Of a stretch of 64,000 bases of DNA, positions 17,733 to 24,981 are shown piece by piece; the stretch's first letter is position 1; each line of letters opens with the position of its first letter. The DNA is taken from positions 62,001-126,000 of the forward strand of contig NZ_OEQH01000004.1 of assembly GCF_900240385.1 (NCBI RefSeq), written 5' to 3'. Made by a program: the position numbers and the translations under genes. The notes beneath the pieces are model-generated. The model had not been told where the DNA came from and made no database searches. It saw only the letters and a list, made by a program, of their open reading frames with translations. This DNA is from Clostridium minihomine (GTDB lineage Bacteria; Bacillota; Clostridia; Oscillospirales; Acutalibacteraceae).

Positions 17733-19139
17733 TTATTTATGCTTGATAACGGTAATGGAACCGATACCACCGGCATTTCCATCAAGGCTACCGGATTTAC
17801 CCACAGCAGACCCTTTATTACCGCCAGCGCCGCCATTAACTTGCAGCAGTCCGGTATTTGTGTACACGCCGCGGTGTAAGATGTAAATAGCTCCACCACC
17901 GCCGCCTCCACCGCCGCCTCCGCCACCGTAATTGCCGTTATACGTTGGGTATCCAGCAGCACCGCCGCCATAACCATTATTTCCGTCGGCTTTTATGCTT
18001 CCATCTATGGTCAAGTTACCGCTAACATACAGTAATAGCACACCTCCACCATACATACCAGTACCGCCGCCACCACCGCCAACGCCTGCTTTGCCAGAGC
18101 CATAACTCCCATTGCCGCCATTACCACTGCCACCAGAAACTCCTGCCTGCCCTATGCCGCCACCACCGCCTCCGCCATAACTACCATTTCCACCATTTGG
18201 GGTGCCAGTCACGCCGGCAGAGCCTCCTACCCAGATATTAGGAGTAGTATTTATAGTTATACCGGTAGCGTCGCCTCCTGCTCCACCAGTACCTGTGCCG
18301 GTAGCAGAAGAGCCACCGCCACCACCACCTCCGCCTCCGCCGCCATATCCGCCGCCGTAAGTTCGCTTAAGCATGCCACTGCCATAAATGCCGCCACCGC
18401 TGCCATTTGTTCCCCCATCACCATACCCTCCTCTTCCGCCGTTGCCACAAACAAGCTGCGCGGGGTAAGGATAGGTGTTTTGCGGATTAGTTTTTGGTGC
18501 AAGCCCCGACTGATCGATTGTCCCATGGATAACGCAATCGCCCTGCACCCGGATAATCAGCCCCGCATTGTGTGCGGCACATTTGAAAACGGCTCCAGGA
18601 TTAATAGTAAGGGATTTATACTGTTTTTCAACGATTGACTGATGCGGAACCGGCACAGGCAGAAATACCGTGTTAGTGATAACGGCATCACCATCGCTCC
18701 CGTTGCCAAAGATTGAGGGGGTGGAGCTTGCCCCCGACCTAAAACCCAGCTTATCACCATCGAGCCGTACGCCGGTAACCCAATTGCCCGACTTAAACAT
18801 ATCAGCGGGTAATACGGAGCCGTTCTGTATTTTTGCCGTGACCGGCTGGCCGTTGACTGCCCAAGTGTCGCCCTCGACAATACTGGCTGTAGCCAAAAAT
18901 TCAATGATATTTCCCTGCCCGGTCAGTTCGTGCACTTTACCTGTCTTTTTGTGAAGATAAGTACTCATCATTCCCTGATTCCACAGCTGCCGATCCTGCT
19001 TTGTTACATGCAGTTTTTCATCAGATGTATGGGCAAACAGCCCAGCATCGATTGCGTCCATGTTCTCGTTAATGATGCCAATATCCGCACCATCTTCATA
19101 GTCTGGCTTTTTCAGCCCGTAGTTTTCTGTAGTTTTCAA
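17733..19139 (-). CDS. Tail fibre B with duplicated anchor and polyglycine receptor-binding domain
   Basis: 468 residues, TTG start with a GGGGGG site. Residues about 1-130 are nearly identical to the N-terminus of fibre A (MKTTENYGLKKPDYEDGAD...), which should attach the fibre to the baseplate. Residues 130-235 form a beta-rich stem. From about 235 to 440 the chain is dominated by glycine: runs of up to eleven Gly, with Tyr, Ser, Asn and Thr between them. It closes with a conserved-looking strand (GGIGSITVIKHK). Long polyglycine stretches recall the polyglycine-II sandwich of T2/S16 gp38-type adhesins, where loops between glycine strands choose the receptor. That parallel is inference from composition. 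It is probably the main determinant of target range. Confidence 0.85.
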   Translation of the reverse strand: MKTTENYGLKKPDYEDGADIGIINENMDAIDAGLFAHTSDEKLHVTKQDRQLWNQGMMSTYLHKKTGKVHELTGQGNIIEFLATASIVEGDTWAVNGQPVTAKIQNGSVLPADMFKSGNWVTGVRLDGDKLGFRSGASSTPSIFGNGSDGDAVITNTVFLPVPVPHQSIVEKQYKSLTINPGAVFKCAAHNAGLIIRVQGDCVIHGTIDQSGLAPKTNPQNTYPYPAQLVCGNGGRGGYGDGGTNGSGGGIYGSGMLKRTYGGGYGGGGGGGGGGGSSATGTGTGGAGGDATGITINTTPNIWVGGSAGVTGTPNGGNGSYGGGGGGGIGQAGVSGGSGNGGNGSYGSGKAGVGGGGGGTGMYGGGVLLLYVSGNLTIDGSIKADGNNGYGGGAAGYPTYNGNYGGGGGGGGGGGGAIYILHRGVYTNTGLLQVNGGAGGNKGSAVGKSGSLDGNAGGIGSITVIKHK

Positions 19140-19183
19140 ATAGATCCCCCCTTACGAATCTGTTCCCAGCTTTTTGCTTAAAA
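18769..19183. repeat. Long direct repeat, copy B (fibre anchor)
   Basis: About 415 bp that match 20590-21014 closely, covering the last bases of the XkdU-like gene and the first ~125 codons of the fibre gene. The two copies lie 1830 bp apart in the same orientation. Confidence 0.88.
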
Positions 19184-19208
19184 TCCCTTCGTCAATCCAG
19201 ATTTTCAT
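19152..19208 (-). pseudogene. Scar: first eight codons of the amidase fused to the end of the XkdU-like gene
   Basis: From the ATG at 19208 the minus strand reads MKIWIDEG, the start of the amidase (MKIWLDEG at 17229). It then runs, out of the original frame, into sequence matching the last ~45 nt of the XkdU-like gene (compare 20966-21014) and stops at 19152. It is the join point of a tandem duplication, too short to be functional. It may still help couple translation into fibre B. Confidence 0.85.
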
Positions 19209-19347
19209 TTATGTCCAATTCCTTTCTCACCTCATTCACTTGATCTGCGGTCATCAGCGGATAGTCTTTCATAATATCTTCAAAGGCCTCCCCGCTTGCT
19301 TTGCGCCGCGCAATTACCCGGCAGGCGATTTTCATTAAAATAGACAT
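19192..19347 (-). CDS. Short phage-tail operon protein, copy 1 (XkdX position)
   Basis: 51 residues, beginning MSILMKIACRVIARRKASGE, with a start that overlaps the stop of the 143-residue gene (TAATG). It is the paralogue of the 51-residue protein at 17213-17368. Both share the basic first helix and the acidic AFEDIMKDYPLMTA second helix. Retention of both copies with mostly conservative changes argues that the product is useful. The function is unknown. Confidence 0.8.
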   Translation of the reverse strand: MSILMKIACRVIARRKASGEAFEDIMKDYPLMTADQVNEVRKELDINENLD

Positions 19348-19778
19348 TATTTTACACCTCCAAACGCTAAGGCAGCAATTGCTTTTTGTGCATCAGCAAT
19401 TTCGTCTGCCATCTGCTTTACCTGCTGTTCCTGATAAGTAAGCTGCGCTAGCGTAACAGAATATCTTTCTATAGTTTCATCCGTACTTTCACCATTAGAG
19501 GACAGAATCGTTATAGGCTTTAGCTCCAGCTTGGTGCGAATAATATAATGTTCCAAAACCGATTGACTTTTCTGATCACCTTCCAAGGTAATCAGTGTCA
19601 GTCGGTCTGTGTTAGCCATATCGGCAGTCAGCTTATCCAATTCATCAAAAGAAATGGAATCTTTAGCAATCTGTATTTCAAGAGAATCACGCTGCACTCC
19701 CTGATAATAGATAGATTGTCCGTTGACAACGGCAACATCAATTACGGTACCTTGTGCGAGGATAATTTGTTGTGACAT
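19347..19778 (-). CDS. Tail-operon accessory protein of fibre cassette A, unknown
   Basis: 143 residues, beginning MSQQIILAQGTVIDVAVVNG. The N-terminal half looks beta-stranded (about 1-95). The C-terminal 45 residues form a helix rich in Gln, Ala and Glu (QEQQVKQMADEIADAQKAI), suited to a coiled coil. It sits after the fibre genes and before the short XkdX-position protein. A structural part of the fibre base or an assembly factor is possible; no family was recognised. Confidence 0.65.
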   Translation of the reverse strand: MSQQIILAQGTVIDVAVVNGQSIYYQGVQRDSLEIQIAKDSISFDELDKLTADMANTDRLTLITLEGDQKSQSVLEHYIIRTKLELKPITILSSNGESTDETIERYSVTLAQLTYQEQQVKQMADEIADAQKAIAALAFGGVK

Positions 19779-19796
19779 AAATTTTCTCTCCTGTTT

Positions 19797-20393
19797 TTAT
19801 TCGTTTATTGGTAGAACTCCGCTCATACCCATTAAGGGCTCACCATTAATTTTAATTCCTTTTGGATCAACCCATAATAGTGCATAGGATTCTCCACCTG
19901 AGTGAAATGAACCATCGATATACAGTTTTAATTTACTAAATGTTTCTGTAGTTGTTGTATTGCGAAAACTAAAAACGTTATCACCAGATGTACTCATGGA
20001 ATTAGAACTATCAAACTCTGTACAACCAATATAAACGATACCCATTTTCCAAACATCTTGCCTACCGGATATTGTTATCGTAGCACCTCTGCCTAATTTT
20101 ACAGGTCTTTCAAATGTTATTATAAAGTATCCTGTACCTTTTCCCTTCGTCGGTCTATCAACATCCATACGTCCGGAACCATCATCATTTATATAAAAAT
20201 TCCACTTAACACTTGATGAAGAAGAACCACCGGTTGTCACTGTATATCCTACTCCTCCTGTAAAAATTTTTCGGTTTACTCCCGCGTAAGATGTGTACAG
20301 TTCTTTTACCTTCCGGTTAATCCCGACATAATTGGAATGCACTTCTTTTAATTTTCGATTTGTTCCGGCATAGTTGGTATATAATTCTGGCAT
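19797..20393 (-). CDS. Fibre-associated protein with three tandem N-terminal repeats
   Basis: 198 residues. The N-terminus is three tandem ~14-residue repeats of the form ELYTNYAGTNRKLK / EVHSNYVGINRKVK / ELYTSYAGVNRKIF. Similar Y.G.NR(K) repeats occur in tail proteins of Bacillota phages, where they probably mediate attachment. A beta-rich globular domain follows (about 50-198), with a Gly/Ser linker (TVTTGGSSSSS) between. The gene starts right after the stop of fibre A, so the short fibre A and this protein may together make one receptor-binding assembly. The receptor is unknown. Confidence 0.7.
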   Translation of the reverse strand: MPELYTNYAGTNRKLKEVHSNYVGINRKVKELYTSYAGVNRKIFTGGVGYTVTTGGSSSSSVKWNFYINDDGSGRMDVDRPTKGKGTGYFIITFERPVKLGRGATITISGRQDVWKMGIVYIGCTEFDSSNSMSTSGDNVFSFRNTTTTETFSKLKLYIDGSFHSGGESYALLWVDPKGIKINGEPLMGMSGVLPINE

Positions 20394-20969
20394 TTAATAC
20401 ACCCCATAAAGAATACCTGATGATAAAGTATAAGAAGGCGCTGAACTACTGATTTGCACTTGTGGTATTTCTACACTTTTGGCAGCAGTTCCATCATAGG
20501 ACATTTCACCATTTCCTTTTCCCACTTTAAATATCAATGACTTATTTTTACTTCCACTAGCAGTAAAAGTTAATTTCGTGCCGTCGTCCGACAAACGCAC
20601 TCCGGTTACCCAATTGCCAGCCTTAAACAAATCAGCGGGCAAAGGCTCCCCGTTTTGCAACTTGGCTGTGACCGGCTGGCCGTTGACCGTCCAAGTATCG
20701 CCCTCCGCAATACTGGCTGTAGCCAAAAATTCAATGATATTTCCCTGCCCGGTCAGCTCATGCACTTTACCTGTTTTTTTGTGAAGATAAGTACTCATCA
20801 TCCCCTGATTCCACAGTTCGCGATCCTGCTGTGTTACATGCAGTTTTTCATCAGACGCATGGGCAACCATCCCAGCATCGATTGCGTCCATGTTCTCGTT
20901 AATGACGTTAATGTCCGCGCCATCTTCATAGTCTGGCTTTTTCAGCCCGTAGTTTTCTGTGGTTTTCAA
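20394..20969 (-). CDS. Tail fibre A (short form)
   Basis: 191 residues, TTG start at 20969 overlapping the XkdU-like stop (TTGA), with a GGGGG site. Residues 1-130 are the same baseplate-anchor module as in fibre B (DADEDGAD-type start, then STYLHKKTGKVHELTGQG). The last 60 residues differ and end SSGILYGVY. Compared with fibre B it lacks any long receptor-binding region. It may be the ancestral or a trimmed fibre, or work with the repeat protein encoded immediately downstream. Confidence 0.82.
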   Translation of the reverse strand: MKTTENYGLKKPDYEDGADINVINENMDAIDAGMVAHASDEKLHVTQQDRELWNQGMMSTYLHKKTGKVHELTGQGNIIEFLATASIAEGDTWTVNGQPVTAKLQNGEPLPADLFKAGNWVTGVRLSDDGTKLTFTASGSKNKSLIFKVGKGNGEMSYDGTAAKSVEIPQVQISSSAPSYTLSSGILYGVY

Positions 20970-21014
20970 ATAGATACCCCCTTACGAATCTGTTCCCAGC
21001 TTTTTGCTTGAAAG
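20590..21014. repeat. Long direct repeat, copy A (fibre anchor)
   Basis: Partner of 18769-19183. The identity is highest across the fibre N-terminus and falls off where the two fibres diverge. Homologous recombination between the copies would delete cassette A or form a hybrid fibre. Confidence 0.88.
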
Positions 21015-21520
21015 CCGGCCCATGTAGGATATTCCTGCTGTGCTTGCTGCCATGTTACATACAGGTAAGAAATATCCACCAGCAGGTTTGCCGGCAGTGT
21101 TTCCCATAAAGTAATATACAGCGGTTTTAAATCCGCAATTCTGGATTCCCCACGATAACGAATCCGCACATGAAATCCATCCAGTTCAATTTGCACCGGC
21201 AGGCCCATATAGGCCTCCACAATGGATTGCAGCGTGTTTCGGTTAATGGGCGGCTTTGTGATAATCTTAGCTCGAATAGCGTCCCTTCTGGCTTTCAGTG
21301 AACTGTTCATCGGCGTTGAAAGCCCCAGAATCTTTTCCCAGCGGGCGCAGCCGGATTCATCACAAGTCGTGGGAAATCGGTTCTCAATTCCCCTTTTCAG
21401 TGAAGCGGATAAGCGGTCGATTTCAAAATCGGCCGCTTTTGCAATTTCCTTTACCTCCAGCAGATCCTGCAATGGTGGAATAATGAAATCAATGTAATTT
21501 GACGGTTGGTCATAAAACAA
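20966..21520 (-). CDS. xkdU: Baseplate protein, XkdU/YmfQ family (DUF2313)
   Basis: 184 residues, usual size for the family that sits next to baseplate J proteins in PBSX-type and Mu-like tails. Recognisable parts are an N-terminal PLQDLLEVKEIAKAADFEIDR, a central CDESGCARWEKILGL, and RRDAIRAKIITKPPI. It links the baseplate wedge to the tail fibres. It follows the XkdT-like gene with no gap, and its stop overlaps the TTG start of fibre A. A copy of its last ~45 nt lies upstream of fibre B. Confidence 0.85.
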   Translation of the reverse strand: MFYDQPSNYIDFIIPPLQDLLEVKEIAKAADFEIDRLSASLKRGIENRFPTTCDESGCARWEKILGLSTPMNSSLKARRDAIRAKIITKPPINRNTLQSIVEAYMGLPVQIELDGFHVRIRYRGESRIADLKPLYITLWETLPANLLVDISYLYVTWQQAQQEYPTWAGFQAKSWEQIRKGVSI

Positions 21521-22600
21521 TTACGCCACCTCCGTCACAGTGATGGTCCCCACTACCGGAACCTGATAGGCAGCAAAATTTTTGCTCAGCTCTAAATTTT
21601 GAGAGGCCTCATTCATTGCAACTGTACCAATATCCACAATTTCCGGATGGCTGTCCAAAATAGTCGCTTGCAGCTTAGCAAAAAAGATCGTTTCGTCCAC
21701 AAAGCTCACCGCTTCAATATAATCCGAAATCGCTTTTTCTACAGAGGGCTGAATGACCGAAAAAGTAGAACCTGTTCGAATCTTGATCTCCGCCTGAACA
21801 TTAACCGGTAAATCGGTAGAGGTTTTTACCGTCACCGTGTGGCCAACCGGGGCAATTCCGTCACCGTCAATTCCCATTTCTGCCTGAACAGCCTCTACTA
21901 ATTTGTCCGAAGCAGTTTTGCCTCTGCTATCGCCGATTACAATTCCCACCTGACCGGCCTCTTCCATCAAATGGGCGGGAAATACCTTTACCGCTCCCAC
22001 TCCAATAACCGAAAGAGTTTTTTCTTCGTAATCCGCAATGTTTCCTCCATACGGGCTTTTTCTGGCCGCCGCATAAAACCGCTGCCGAAAACTTTCATCC
22101 GTTTCCGTATCGCGGGCGGCCACCAATGGCAAGGCTTCCATTTCCGCACTGCCTAAATTGTTCAGATGATCCACCGGATAAATCGTTCCCGAATACGCAT
22201 TTCCCTGTGTTCCCAGTTGTTCACAGCGTGCGTGATACTGTCCGATTGCCAGTTCCTCTGTCAGAACATAGCTGGTGTTTTCTACAGAAAATCGGCTTTT
22301 CAGCGGAACCGCTATCGGATTCCCCTGCGAATCAAAGGTATTGATTTTTCGTTCTGCATAAGTCGCTTTTTTGCGTGCGAACCCAAAATCCGCGCACACC
22401 CGATCCAGCCATTCCCCCTCCGCCGTATCGGCAAACAGCAAATCCATCATATAGGCAATCATAAATGCCTGCTGCGCACACAGCAGCGCCGCCGGAGCAA
22501 GGGTATTATAAATAATGCTTCCTTCGCGCTTGTCATATTGATTCGGAACCCTGTCCAGCATTTGCTGCAACAGGGTTTCATACTCATAAACCTCAGCCAA
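21521..22600 (-). CDS. xkdT: Baseplate J-like protein (XkdT)
   Basis: 359 residues from a TTG at 22600, with AGGAG about 8 nt upstream. A longer in-frame start lies inside the preceding gene and lacks a site. Family features are the opening YEYETLLQQMLDRVPNQYDKREGSIIYN, here with DKREGS as in PBSX XkdT. A central baseplate-J region with ADTAEGEWLDRVCADFG and SPYGGNIADYEEKTL follows, then VGAVKVFPAH. It forms the baseplate wedge that triggers sheath contraction. It overlaps the XkdS-like gene by 8 nt. Confidence 0.92.
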   Translation of the reverse strand: MAEVYEYETLLQQMLDRVPNQYDKREGSIIYNTLAPAALLCAQQAFMIAYMMDLLFADTAEGEWLDRVCADFGFARKKATYAERKINTFDSQGNPIAVPLKSRFSVENTSYVLTEELAIGQYHARCEQLGTQGNAYSGTIYPVDHLNNLGSAEMEALPLVAARDTETDESFRQRFYAAARKSPYGGNIADYEEKTLSVIGVGAVKVFPAHLMEEAGQVGIVIGDSRGKTASDKLVEAVQAEMGIDGDGIAPVGHTVTVKTSTDLPVNVQAEIKIRTGSTFSVIQPSVEKAISDYIEAVSFVDETIFFAKLQATILDSHPEIVDIGTVAMNEASQNLELSKNFAAYQVPVVGTITVTEVA

Positions 22601-22985
22601 TCTGCACACTCCTTTCCAGTGGGATATCTCCAAATTCCGTTTGGACCGTTACGGTAACTATCGCCTTTTCCCCTTTAAACTCTATTTGAAAATCCGATAA
22701 TTCCATCACCCTGTCATCCTGCTCCAGCGCTTCCGCAATTCTTCTCTTCAAGTCTGCACGCACATACTCCCGGTCTTTTCCAACCAGTTCCGCAAATTCC
22801 ACACCGTAATCGTTGGAAAAAGTCACATGCTCAAACCGCTCCGTCAATAAAGTCAGCTCAATCGCCTGGGCCGCCGCCTGTTTCCCATCTATCATGCCTT
22901 GCAGGCGGTTTCCCCGGATTTTCCAAGTTAAAGACGGAATAGAAAACACCGGGGAGTCCGCAGGATAGGTCTTTAAAACACTCAT
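22593..22985 (-). CDS. xkdS: Baseplate protein, gp25-like (XkdS, DUF2634)
   Basis: 130 residues. WKIRGNRLQGMIDGKQAAAQAIELTL and FSNDYGVEFAELVGKDREYVRADL are the characteristic stretches of XkdS/GPW-gp25 wedge proteins, lysozyme-like folds without activity that join sheath to baseplate. It overlaps the preceding gene by 4 nt and the following TTG start by 8 nt. Confidence 0.88.
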   Translation of the reverse strand: MSVLKTYPADSPVFSIPSLTWKIRGNRLQGMIDGKQAAAQAIELTLLTERFEHVTFSNDYGVEFAELVGKDREYVRADLKRRIAEALEQDDRVMELSDFQIEFKGEKAIVTVTVQTEFGDIPLERSVQIG

Positions 22986-23221
22986 GACAACACCCCCAAA
23001 AGGGCAAACCGCTGCCCGCCCTGTTTTTGAAACAGAATCACCCGGTTTCCAATCGCTACTGTAAGGTGTTTGGGAACATCAATCATATCCAAAGGAACAG
23101 AAAGCGATTTGTTATCCAGCTGAACAGAGGTGCCTTTCCATATTCCATAGATCAAATCCGCAGACTGATGATTCCTTAAATAATCCTGTACAATATTTTT
23201 AATCGCCGTGTTTAAATCCAT
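22982..23221 (-). CDS. xkdR: Tail spike or hub tip protein, XkdR-like (DUF2577)
   Basis: 79 residues from the ATG at 23221. A TTG at 23236 overlaps the XkdQ-like stop and is a possible alternative. The pattern, a short helix (AIKNIVQDYLRN) followed by small beta strands ending VILFQKQGGQRFALLGVL, is that of XkdR proteins, OB-like pieces at the baseplate centre. Position between XkdQ- and XkdS-like genes fits the PBSX order. Confidence 0.8.
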   Translation of the reverse strand: MDLNTAIKNIVQDYLRNHQSADLIYGIWKGTSVQLDNKSLSVPLDMIDVPKHLTVAIGNRVILFQKQGGQRFALLGVLS

Positions 23222-23225
23222 CTCA

Positions 23226-24164
23226 TCACCACACAAATCTTAAATCCATACTCATGGTATGATTATTCTTTGAAAAATCATGAGTTACGCTCTCCACAAT
23301 ACTCCAAACATCTAATCCTGCTTCTGCAATTTGAACCCGCACTCCGCTGCCGCCCATCACTCGGGTGTCTCCAATACCGTCCACTTTCAGCGTTTGGGTT
23401 TCGCGGTTTTTCAGCTGCAATAATTGATTTGCCCTTGTGGCAAGCTGTGATTCATTCAAATCCACTGAAACATTGTCATAAAAAATGAGCTTTCCCCACT
23501 TTTTAATGGTACTGGCATCTCCCGCCGTATAAAGATTGCTTATGCCACTTTTTTTGTCATCCTTGGCTACCTTAATATAGTTAAATGTATCTTGATCAAT
23601 AGAACTTTCGTACTCAAAACCGGTTCCCATAGAACCATCTCCAATAATAATGGGCAGGCGCAAATTGACCATATCTCGTAACTCCAATTGCCCAAAATGA
23701 TCTCTCAGCACATACCAGTAGTTATTTTCTATAAAGCTGTCTTGAATGGACTGGTACAGCATATCCAAATGAGTCTGATTCGCAAAACGGTACTTGCTCA
23801 ACTTTACTTTTGTATCCTCTACGGTTCCCAGGCGAATCCGCTCCCCCACCGCTAAAGCAACCGTATTTACAAACTCACTTAATGTACAAACCGGACGAAA
23901 GATAGAGTTATTGGTTTTCAGATATCGAAGCTGGTCATAACAGAGACAGCTATACTTTTTACTGTCTTGTTTAGTTGTAAATAAAAATCCGTAAAAAATT
24001 TTTGCCTCTCCATAGGTAAAAATGACCGTGCTGCCATTTGGATAGCGTTTGGTGAGGTGTGTGGGATAATCAAAAGTTAGCTGTCCGGCCCCATTATTCC
24101 ATTGGGAACTGTATTTTACATTTGAGGCCAACGAAGAAATATCCTCGTTTTTTATAATGAGCAT
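23226..24164 (-). CDS. xkdQ: Baseplate hub protein (XkdQ-like, late control D type)
   Basis: 312 residues. The beginning ISSLASNVKYSSQWNNGAGQLTF and the later ETQTLKVDGIGDTRVMGGSGVRVQI are typical of XkdQ hub proteins, related to gpD/gp27, which form the central ring of the baseplate and connect to the tube. There is no separate catalytic domain. The order tape measure, LysM-position protein, hub matches PBSX. Confidence 0.88.
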   Translation of the reverse strand: MLIIKNEDISSLASNVKYSSQWNNGAGQLTFDYPTHLTKRYPNGSTVIFTYGEAKIFYGFLFTTKQDSKKYSCLCYDQLRYLKTNNSIFRPVCTLSEFVNTVALAVGERIRLGTVEDTKVKLSKYRFANQTHLDMLYQSIQDSFIENNYWYVLRDHFGQLELRDMVNLRLPIIIGDGSMGTGFEYESSIDQDTFNYIKVAKDDKKSGISNLYTAGDASTIKKWGKLIFYDNVSVDLNESQLATRANQLLQLKNRETQTLKVDGIGDTRVMGGSGVRVQIAEAGLDVWSIVESVTHDFSKNNHTMSMDLRFVW

Positions 24165-24168
24165 GATA

Positions 24169-24981
24169 TCACCTCACCTTTTTAATTGCTATATCTCTCT
24201 CATGCTGCTCTCTTCTAGCGATTTCTTCTGTGCGCCAGCGAACGAGGGTGTTTTTTATAGCTGTAAATGCCTTTTCTGGACCGGTATCTGCAGCATTTCT
24301 ACCCATTAAACAATCCATATATAGCTTTTTATCATAACCCATTCGGCCGATCCTAGGAAAAGTCTGCACTTTATCGTTCGATTCATCGGGGGGATTTTCG
24401 TTATCGTTTCCAGTACCTGGAGCCGTTTCATTTGAAGGCGCATTTCCACCCGTTTTATCCGTGCTGCTTGTGGGTGCACCTCCACCCCCTTTTCTGGTAA
24501 TGGTATAAGGTGTGGTTTTATTATTCAATACAACCACTTTCGGCGGATCCGGAACTTTACCCGGCCGCTGAATGTACGGCACTTCGGTGGTTTTGATTCC
24601 AACCGGTTTGTACTCCACCACCTGAATGGATACATCATATACACCGGGGAACTTTTCTGTTTTTGTGTAGCTTCTCAGATAGGCAGACAGAGAATCCGTC
24701 CGATATTGAGAAGTAAAAATAAAACGGCTGGGATTTTTGGTGTTCAGCAGGGTATCAAATCCAGCAAAAATTTTTCGTGCCGCTGTCCAGTTTCTCACAA
24801 AAGGCTTATTGATTTCCGTCAGCTGACATTCAATGGTCCAGGTTCTCAGCCCAGCTGTGTCAGGAACTGAAAATTTTCCCATGCCAATGGAATCATAAGC
24901 ATTGATTTCCCTTCCCATTTCGTCAGAAACACCTGTAATGCCGCAAATAATAATTCCGCCCAAATTCACATAATAATTCAT
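24169..24981 (-). CDS. Baseplate hub-associated protein at the XkdP position, LysM domain apparently lost
   Basis: 270 residues. The N-terminal 135 residues resemble the tail-attachment part of XkdP-type proteins (SIGMGKFSVPDTAGLRTWTIEC, then FPGVYDVSIQVVEYKP). In that family a proline-rich linker leads to a C-terminal LysM domain that begins YTVKKGDTLW. Here the linker is present and the LysM start is reduced to PYTITRKGGGG. It is followed by low-complexity Gly/Thr/Asn/Asp sequence (about 165-205) and a helical basic tail. It overlaps the tape-measure stop (ATGA). Loss of peptidoglycan binding is inferred. Confidence 0.72.
   Translation of the reverse strand: MNYYVNLGGIIICGITGVSDEMGREINAYDSIGMGKFSVPDTAGLRTWTIECQLTEINKPFVRNWTAARKIFAGFDTLLNTKNPSRFIFTSQYRTDSLSAYLRSYTKTEKFPGVYDVSIQVVEYKPVGIKTTEVPYIQRPGKVPDPPKVVVLNNKTTPYTITRKGGGGAPTSSTDKTGGNAPSNETAPGTGNDNENPPDESNDKVQTFPRIGRMGYDKKLYMDCLMGRNAADTGPEKAFTAIKNTLVRWRTEEIARREQHERDIAIKKVR

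Noticed and set aside
17800-18440. Repeats in the polyglycine fibre gene as a CRISPR-like or tandem array
   Set aside because: The repetition is codon-level Gly (GGN) bias inside a coding frame, without regular spacing or spacers.
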